This document shows positions 7,160 through 11,043 of a DNA stretch of 11,043 nucleotides, in pieces. This stretch comes from Candidatus Accumulibacter sp. UBA704. Lineage in GTDB: Bacteria > Pseudomonadota > Gammaproteobacteria > Burkholderiales > Rhodocyclaceae. How positions within the stretch are numbered: the first letter of the stretch is position 1; every line of letters starts with the position of its first letter. Where the stretch lies: NCBI GenBank assembly GCA_002304785.1, contig DBMG01000076.1, forward strand, positions 6,157 to 17,199, read 5' to 3'. A program made the position numbers and the translations under genes. The notes under the pieces are model-generated. The model did no database searches, was not told the DNA's origin, and saw only the letters and a list, made by a program, of their open reading frames with translations.

Positions 7160-8611
7160 TCACTCTCCAATTTGCCTCTGCAGCAGTTCACCAAGCGTCA
7201 GCAGCGCATGCACGTGGCGATCGGAAAAGTGGTGGCAGGCGGAGAGGCGGATATGGTTGCCGTGGCGGCCTGAGGGAGAAAACAGGCTGCCGGGCGTGAT
7301 GGTGATCCCGCGTTCCAGCGCGTCGTCGCAGAGGTGGTTCCCGTCGCAGCCTTCCGGCAGTTCGACCCACACCAGGAAGCCGCCGGTCGGCTCGGTAGCG
7401 CGTGTTCCGGCGGGGAAGGCGCTGCCGATCACGCCGCGCAGCCGGTCGACCTGCGCGGCGTAGACACGACGCAGGCGGCGCAGGTGCTGGGCGTAGCCGC
7501 CGGTCTCGAGGTAGGCGCCGAGCACCTCGCCGAGAAACGCCGGCTGTGCCAGCGAGGCGCTGAACTTCAGCGCGGCGATCCGGCGCTGGAAACGTCCGGC
7601 TTCCATCCAGCCGACGCGGAAACCCGGCGCCAGGGTCTTGGTGTAAGACGTGCAGAGGATCACCCAGCCGTCGCCGTCGAAGGATTTCACGGTCGGCTGC
7701 AGCGGCGTCGCGTACTGCAGTTCGGCGTAGAGCGCGTCCTCGATGACCGGGACTCGCCACGTCTGCGCCAGAGCCGCCAGGCGTCGCTTGGCAGCCACCG
7801 GCATGCTCGTGCCGAGCGGGTTGTGCACGCTGGGCATGGTGACCACGGCTTGCACGCGCTTTTCGGACAGCAGCAATTCCAGCGCATCGAGCGACATGCC
7901 CTGGCCGGGATGCGTGGGAACCTCGATGGTGCGAAGGCCGAGGTGCTCGGCCAGCGAAATCAGGTTGAAATAGGTGGGTGACTCGAGGGCGATGGTGTCG
8001 CCCGGTCGGGTGACGCCGCGCAGCGCCAGTTGCAACGCTTCCATGCAGCCATTGGTGAGAATGATGTCTTCCGGGGCGAGCGTCATGCCGAGGTCGTGCG
8101 CGTGGCGGCAGATCTCGCGGCGCAGGAGAAGTGGTCCGGGAGGCAGCGAGTAGTCGGTGAGCAATTCAGGTTTGCGACGAGCGGTGTCCACCACTAGGCG
8201 GTTAAGTTGCCTGCCGGGGTAGAAATCGCTGCTCTTGGGGCAGGCCAGCGACAGATCGATGGTGCCCGGATTCGATTGCGCTGCCAGTACCGCTTCTATC
8301 CGGCCGAGCACGGCGACCTCGGCCGGCTGCGCCGTTGCCGGCTTGAGGGGCAGCGGGGACGCTGGCGGAGACGGCAGGCGCGAACGCACGAAGTAGCCCG
8401 ATTGCGGCCGCGCCTCGACCTGGCCGCGTGTCTCGAGCTGGCGATACGCGGCCAGCACGGTGTTGATGCTCAACGCGCGGTTGCGGGCGGTTTCCCGCAC
8501 CGACGGCAGGCGCGACCCTGCCGGGAGTCGCCCGTCGCTGATGGCGCCATGCAGTTCTTCGGCCAAAGCTTGGTAGAGAGGAGTGTGTTCGCTCGGCATG
8601 GGGTTGGGCAC
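7160..8611 (-). CDS. MocR-family transcription regulator (GntR HTH + aminotransferase-like PLP domain)
   Basis: A PLP-dependent DNA-binding regulator of 483 residues, typical length for MocR/GabR/PdxR proteins. The GntR-type winged helix covers about 10-78 (segments LPSVRE at 35-40, SGYFVR at 71-76). A proline-rich linker (about 79-98) leads to a class I aminotransferase-fold domain. Its cofactor residues are visible: N264 in HNPLG, D292 in EDALY, K325 in SYTKTLAPG as the predicted Schiff-base lysine, R332 in FRVGW, and a C-terminal IRLS arginine expected to hold a substrate carboxylate. It diverges from a LysE-type exporter and probably controls it and itself; the effector (an amino acid or PLP adduct) is unknown. 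The start is uncertain: GTG 8611 and ATG 8599 are four codons apart and neither has a clear ribosome site. Confidence 0.9.
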   Translation of the reverse strand: MPNPMPSEHTPLYQALAEELHGAISDGRLPAGSRLPSVRETARNRALSINTVLAAYRQLETRGQVEARPQSGYFVRSRLPSPPASPLPLKPATAQPAEVAVLGRIEAVLAAQSNPGTIDLSLACPKSSDFYPGRQLNRLVVDTARRKPELLTDYSLPPGPLLLRREICRHAHDLGMTLAPEDIILTNGCMEALQLALRGVTRPGDTIALESPTYFNLISLAEHLGLRTIEVPTHPGQGMSLDALELLLSEKRVQAVVTMPSVHNPLGTSMPVAAKRRLAALAQTWRVPVIEDALYAELQYATPLQPTVKSFDGDGWVILCTSYTKTLAPGFRVGWMEAGRFQRRIAALKFSASLAQPAFLGEVLGAYLETGGYAQHLRRLRRVYAAQVDRLRGVIGSAFPAGTRATEPTGGFLVWVELPEGCDGNHLCDDALERGITITPGSLFSPSGRHGNHIRLSACHHFSDRHVHALLTLGELLQRQIGE

Positions 8612-8628
8612 AGATCGCGTGGTGAGCG

Positions 8629-8719
8629 TAGAGTACAGTTGAAAAATATAAAAACTGTGACCAGTATAGATTTATTTATCTGAATCTGTAACCATCCGTC
8701 GCATTCCTCTAGAGTACAG
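8629..8719. repeat. Flanking 10-bp direct repeat TAGAGTACAG
   Basis: The identical decamer occurs at 8629-8638 and 8710-8719, one near each end of the divergent intergenic region, 81 bp apart. Its reverse complement begins CTGTAC and so shares the CTGT core of the inner CTGTRACCA repeats. The left copy also contains ACAGTT (8635-8640), which pairs with AACTGT (8653-8658) as an inverted repeat. The left copy lies in the predicted leader of the MocR gene, the right copy 14 bases before the exporter's ribosome site. They may be extra regulator sites or sites for another factor. Confidence 0.45.
8655..8694 (+). promoter_or_regulatory. Direct repeat CTGTRACCA, probable MocR operator
   Basis: CTGTGACCA (8655-8663) and CTGTAACCA (8686-8694) match at eight of nine bases and are 31 bp apart start to start, about three helical turns, so they face the same side of the DNA. 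The first abuts the predicted -10 and start site of the MocR-gene promoter; the second covers its -35. MocR regulators such as GabR bind spaced direct repeats and repress their own promoter, so this is a good operator candidate. The assignment is inference from position and spacing. Confidence 0.5.
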
Positions 8720-8744
8720 ACTCGATACCCGTGAGGAGCACGCG

Positions 8745-9353
8745 ATGACCGACCTACCTCTATTGACTTATGTGGCGACGATGTCCGTGACGCCCGGCCC
8801 GAACAACCTGATGCTGGCTGCGAGCGGTGTCAATTTCGGTTTTCGCCGCACCGTGCCGCACATGCTGGGAATCAGCATCGGTCACGGGATCCAGGTCGGA
8901 ATCGTGGCCGGCCTGCTGGCCTGGGTCATGGCCTGGCTGGACGACGTGCGCCTGGAGCTGGTGCTGGCGGGTTGCGGTTATCTGTTGTGGCTGGCCTGGC
9001 GGCAAGCGCAGGCGGGACAGCCGGGCGGGGGCAAGAGTTCGCGCCCGCTCGGGTTCCTGGGCGCCGCGTTGTTCCAGTGGGTCAATCCCAAGGCCTGGAT
9101 GATGGTTCTCAACGCCTCGATTCTCTTCCTGCCGCGCGGCGGCGGTTGGGCGGCCGCGCTGTCGCTGGCTTTCTTCTGCTCGGTCGTCAATTTTCCCTGT
9201 ATCGCCCTGTGGGCGGTCGTCGGCGATCGGCTGCGCTTCCGCCTCAGCGATCCGCGCGCGCTGCGTGTGTTTAACTATGCGATGGCGCTGCTGCTCGCGG
9301 CGACGGCGGTGTGGATCGTGGTCGACGAGGTGTTGCAGAACGGATTGGCTTGA
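8745..9353 (+). CDS. LysE/RhtB-family amino-acid exporter
   Basis: A 202-residue inner-membrane protein with about six hydrophobic segments, the usual size for LysE/RhtB exporters. The family signature TPGPNN lies at residues 16-21, and a QWVNPKAW segment in mid-protein matches the conserved NPK region. Members export amino acids or derivatives (lysine, arginine, threonine, homoserine, cysteine and others) by proton antiport; the substrate here cannot be told from sequence. ATG 8745 is well supported by GAGGAG six bases upstream. The divergent MocR gene with shared repeats suggests that the regulator senses the exported amino acid or a related amine. The next gene, another transporter, starts 129 bases later on the same strand and may be co-transcribed. 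Confidence 0.9.
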   Translation: MTDLPLLTYVATMSVTPGPNNLMLAASGVNFGFRRTVPHMLGISIGHGIQVGIVAGLLAWVMAWLDDVRLELVLAGCGYLLWLAWRQAQAGQPGGGKSSRPLGFLGAALFQWVNPKAWMMVLNASILFLPRGGGWAAALSLAFFCSVVNFPCIALWAVVGDRLRFRLSDPRALRVFNYAMALLLAATAVWIVVDEVLQNGLA

Positions 9354-9459
9354 TTGGCGGCGTATCGGAATCGCATTCGTTTGGCGGTCACGATGGAAAC
9401 CGCCCTGGCAGTTGCGCGAAGCGCCAAAAGAAGGCAAGGTGTTGGCTTTGCTTCATTTT

Positions 9460-9475
9460 CGGGCGTCTGCGCCCG
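9460..9475 (+). other. Small hairpin before the DMT transporter gene
   Basis: CGGGCG (9460-9465) and CGCCCG (9470-9475) form a perfect 6-bp GC stem around a 4-base loop, ending seven bases before ATG 9483. No T tract follows, so it is not an intrinsic terminator. It occupies the place where a ribosome site should be and could hinder initiation, unless translation starts further upstream. Confidence 0.35.
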
Positions 9476-9482
9476 ACTCCTC

Positions 9483-10370
9483 ATGATTTCCAGTCCCCAT
9501 GAACGTCTGCCCCGCCAGGGGCTGTTGCTGTTGGCGGCGCTATCCCTTTTCTGGGGCGCCAATTGGCCCATCATGAAGATGGTGCTGTCCGAAGTGCCGC
9601 CGCTCTATTTCCGCTCCTGCTGCCTGCTGCTCGGCGGGGTAGGCATGCTGACGCTGGCCCGGGTCAGCGGCATGTCGCTCAAGGTTCCGGCCGGGCAATG
9701 GAATCGCGTGTTGTGGCTGGCGGTGTTCAACATCGCCGGCTGGAACGCGCTGGTGATTATCGGCGTGTCGCTGCTCCCTTCGGGTCGGGCGGCGTTGCTG
9801 GGCTATACCATGCCCCTGTGGTCGGTGATGCTGTCCATCTGGTTCCTCGGCGAGCGGCTGACCTTGCGTTCCGTAATCGGGTTGCTGCTCGGGCTGGCCG
9901 GCATCGTCGTGCTCATGGGCGGCAGCCTGGAGGGTATGAAGCAGGCTCCCGCCGGAGTCGTCTGCATGATCCTTGGCGCCTGGAGCTGGGCCATCGGGGT
10001 CGTGCTCTTCAAGCGCCTGCCCGTGGCCATGCCCACCTCTTCGCTCACCGGCTGGACGATGCTCGTCGGCAGCCTGCCGCTGCTGGTCATGGCCATCCCT
10101 CTGGAGACCTCACGCCTGGTCGTGCCGAGCTTCTGGCCGGTTTTCGGGATGCTCTACAACACCTTCGTCGCCTTCATGTTCTGCTATTGGGCATGGAATC
10201 GCATCGTGCTGATGGTGCCTGTGTCCGTATCCTCGTTGTCCTCCCTGTCCACGCCGCTGATCGGCGTCCTCGGGGGCGTCGTCTTTCTCGGTGAGCCCCT
10301 CGGCTGGCAGGAAATCACCGCCGCGCTGCTGATTCTGGCCGCTGTCGGATCCGTTTCGCTGAAACGCTGA
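9483..10370 (+). CDS. EamA/DMT-superfamily transporter (10 membrane helices)
   Basis: A 295-residue inner-membrane protein made of two EamA repeats (about residues 12-130 and 145-292), each with about five hydrophobic helices, which is standard for the drug/metabolite transporter superfamily. Visible family features are FWGANWPIMK near the N-terminus, the LGERLT turn at the end of the first repeat and the matching LGEPLGWQE near the end of the second. Relatives export amino acids or other metabolites; the substrate cannot be assigned. The frame is open back to TTG 9354, directly after the exporter's stop, but the extra 43 residues are arginine-rich and unlike DMT N-termini, so ATG 9483 is preferred even though no good ribosome site precedes it. 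Its position behind the LysE-type gene suggests a joint efflux role. Confidence 0.85.
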   Translation: MISSPHERLPRQGLLLLAALSLFWGANWPIMKMVLSEVPPLYFRSCCLLLGGVGMLTLARVSGMSLKVPAGQWNRVLWLAVFNIAGWNALVIIGVSLLPSGRAALLGYTMPLWSVMLSIWFLGERLTLRSVIGLLLGLAGIVVLMGGSLEGMKQAPAGVVCMILGAWSWAIGVVLFKRLPVAMPTSSLTGWTMLVGSLPLLVMAIPLETSRLVVPSFWPVFGMLYNTFVAFMFCYWAWNRIVLMVPVSVSSLSSLSTPLIGVLGGVVFLGEPLGWQEITAALLILAAVGSVSLKR

Positions 10371-10372
10371 GC

Positions 10373-10388
10373 CGGTTTCACAAAACCG
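10373..10388 (+). other. Stem-loop after the DMT gene
   Basis: CGGTTT (10373-10378) and AAACCG (10383-10388) form a 6-bp stem with a 4-base loop, starting two bases after the stop codon. The following bases are not T-rich, so at best this is a weak or Rho-assisted end signal. Confidence 0.3.
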
Positions 10389-10428
10389 TCACGCTTGCCG
10401 CCTAGCATTTCGCTGCCAGCGGTTGCGG

Positions 10429-10459
10429 GAGGCCACCCCGTTTTGGGGGAAATGGCCTC
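10429..10459 (+). other. Imperfect long hairpin upstream of the ABC permease gene
   Basis: GAGGCCA (10429-10435) pairs with TGGCCTC (10453-10459), and inside it CCCC (10436-10439) pairs with GGGG (10445-10448) around a short loop; a 4-base bulge (10449-10452) lies on the right arm. No T tract follows. It may help end transcription of the DMT gene or be a structured protein-binding site; the role is unknown. Confidence 0.35.
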
Positions 10460-10486
10460 GAATTGTGGTTTTCCCCTGCCTATACT
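10458..10486 (+). promoter_or_regulatory. Candidate promoter of the ABC permease gene
   Basis: TATACT (10481-10486) matches five of six -10 bases. A poor -35 like hexamer TCGAAT (10458-10463, three of six) lies 17 bp upstream. A start near 10493 would give a leader of about 30 bases before ATG 10523. Consensus matching only. Confidence 0.35.
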
Positions 10487-10522
10487 TTTCCTGATGCAAC
10501 CGCTTTTCCTCGTGGAGCACTC

Positions 10523-11043
10523 ATGCTTTCTCGCTGGGTTACCGTTGCCTACCTCGCTTACCTGGCATTGCCGATCGCCCTGTTGTTTACCGGGTCGTTC
10601 GGCGACCTTTGGCTGAACACGCTGCTGCCGACCGGATCGACCTTGCGCTGGTATCGCGAAGTCGCCGCCGATCCGAGTTTCCGTCGGGCATTTTCGGCCA
10701 GCCTGTCGGTGGCTTTGGCGACGTCCGTGGCGTGCCTGGCCATCGGGCTGCCCCTGGCCTACGCCGTCTACCGCACGCAGAGCGCGAAGATCCGTGCCGC
10801 GGCGCGCGTGCTGTACCAGTTGCCGGTCGCGCTGCCGCCGCTGGTGCTGGCCTTCGGTTTCATCCTGGTTTTTTCCTCCGACACGCTGCCGTGGCTGGGT
10901 AGCATCTGGCTGCTGATTGCCGGGCATATCGTGCTTTGCCTCCCGTATTTCCTGCAGACCGTGGTGGCCGACATGCAGCGTCTGGGGCTGCGCGTCCTCG
11001 AAGACGCTGCCGAGTCGCTCGGCAGTTCGGCGCCGCAGCGCTT
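10523..11043 (+). CDS. ABC transporter permease, PotC/PhnV-like (partial, runs off the right edge)
   Basis: The first 173 codons of an inner-membrane permease; the 3' end lies outside the window. The N-terminus MLSRWVTVAYLAYLALPIAL is one hydrophobic helix, then a periplasmic stretch with LRWYREV, as in permeases of the spermidine/putrescine (PotC) and 2-aminoethylphosphonate (PhnV) class. Further helices follow (for example around LPLAYAVY and the GHIVLCLPYFLQTVV region). The last codons, EDAAESLGSS, are the start of the EAA cytoplasmic loop that contacts the ATPase subunit. The start is supported by GTGGAG five bases before ATG. ATPase, partner permease and binding protein should follow downstream. 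The substrate is open: polyamine, aminophosphonate, iron(III) and thiamine uptake systems share this fold. Confidence 0.8.
   Translation, partial: MLSRWVTVAYLAYLALPIALLFTGSFGDLWLNTLLPTGSTLRWYREVAADPSFRRAFSASLSVALATSVACLAIGLPLAYAVYRTQSAKIRAAARVLYQLPVALPPLVLAFGFILVFSSDTLPWLGSIWLLIAGHIVLCLPYFLQTVVADMQRLGLRVLEDAAESLGSSAPQR

Larger units (their letters stand above)
8612..8744. promoter_or_regulatory. Divergent regulatory region between the MocR gene and the LysE-type exporter
   Basis: This 133-bp, AT-rich region stands out from its GC-rich surroundings. On the - strand, TATACT (complement of 8663-8668, five of six -10 bases) has GTTACA (complement of 8687-8692, four of six -35 bases) 18 bp upstream, giving a plausible MocR-gene promoter with a start near 8656. 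On the + strand, TATAAA (8647-8652) is a possible -10 for the exporter but lacks a recognisable -35, as would fit an activator-dependent promoter. The exporter has a clear ribosome site, GAGGAG, at 8733-8738. Confidence 0.55.

Noticed and set aside
8760..9437. - strand frame (225 codons) opposite the LysE-type exporter
   Set aside because: Antisense to a well-supported membrane protein; low-complexity Arg/Gln/His translation without family features.
10184..10927. - strand frame (247 codons) across the DMT end and ABC permease start
   Set aside because: It spans two good + strand genes; its translation is polar and repetitive with no domain.
1..11043. CRISPR arrays, insertion sequences, tRNA or rRNA genes, toxin-antitoxin or phage-defence genes
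   Set aside because: No regularly spaced repeats, no transposase or terminal inverted repeats, no RNA-gene signatures and no defence-type domains were seen in any frame.

Overview
The window is GC-rich, densely coded bacterial chromosome. The gene content (a crowded set of cyclic di-GMP enzymes, a MocR regulator divergent from a LysE exporter, a PotC-like ABC permease) fits a betaproteobacterium, perhaps of the Rhodocyclales type. That placement is inferred from style and composition, not from any marker gene. No rRNA, tRNA, CRISPR array, insertion sequence or phage gene was recognised.

Left half (about 1-6982): four consecutive genes for cyclic di-GMP (c-di-GMP) turnover. First on the + strand is a membrane-anchored Cache-GGDEF diguanylate cyclase (164-1633), preceded by a strong Rho-independent terminator of an upstream gene and a plausible sigma-70 promoter. 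Next on the + strand is an HD-GYP protein with altered active-site residues (1929-3245). Convergent with it, on the - strand, is a two-gene unit: a DUF3391/HD-GYP phosphodiesterase (5720-6982) coupled by a 4-base stop/start overlap to a triple-PAS GGDEF-EAL protein (about 3303-5723). The sequence therefore encodes two apparently intact cyclases (one also carrying an intact EAL domain) and two HD-GYP proteins, both departing from the family consensus at catalytic positions. Together they probably set a local or signal-specific c-di-GMP level controlling surface attachment, motility or a similar output; the output itself is not encoded here.

Right half (about 7160-11043): small-molecule transport. 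A MocR-family regulator (GntR-type DNA-binding domain fused to an aminotransferase-like PLP domain) is transcribed leftwards and diverges from a LysE/RhtB-family amino-acid exporter. Their shared 133-bp intergenic region carries two sets of short repeats; one pair lies over the predicted -35 and -10 of the regulator's own promoter, an arrangement like the GabR paradigm. Downstream of the exporter lies a ten-helix EamA/DMT transporter. After a gap with stem-loops and a possible promoter, the window ends inside an ABC-transporter permease of the PotC/PhnV type, cut off at the right edge.

No wholly new system is evident. The points most worth checking are the altered HD-GYP active sites, the translational coupling of HD-GYP to GGDEF-EAL, and the operator layout between the MocR gene and the exporter.
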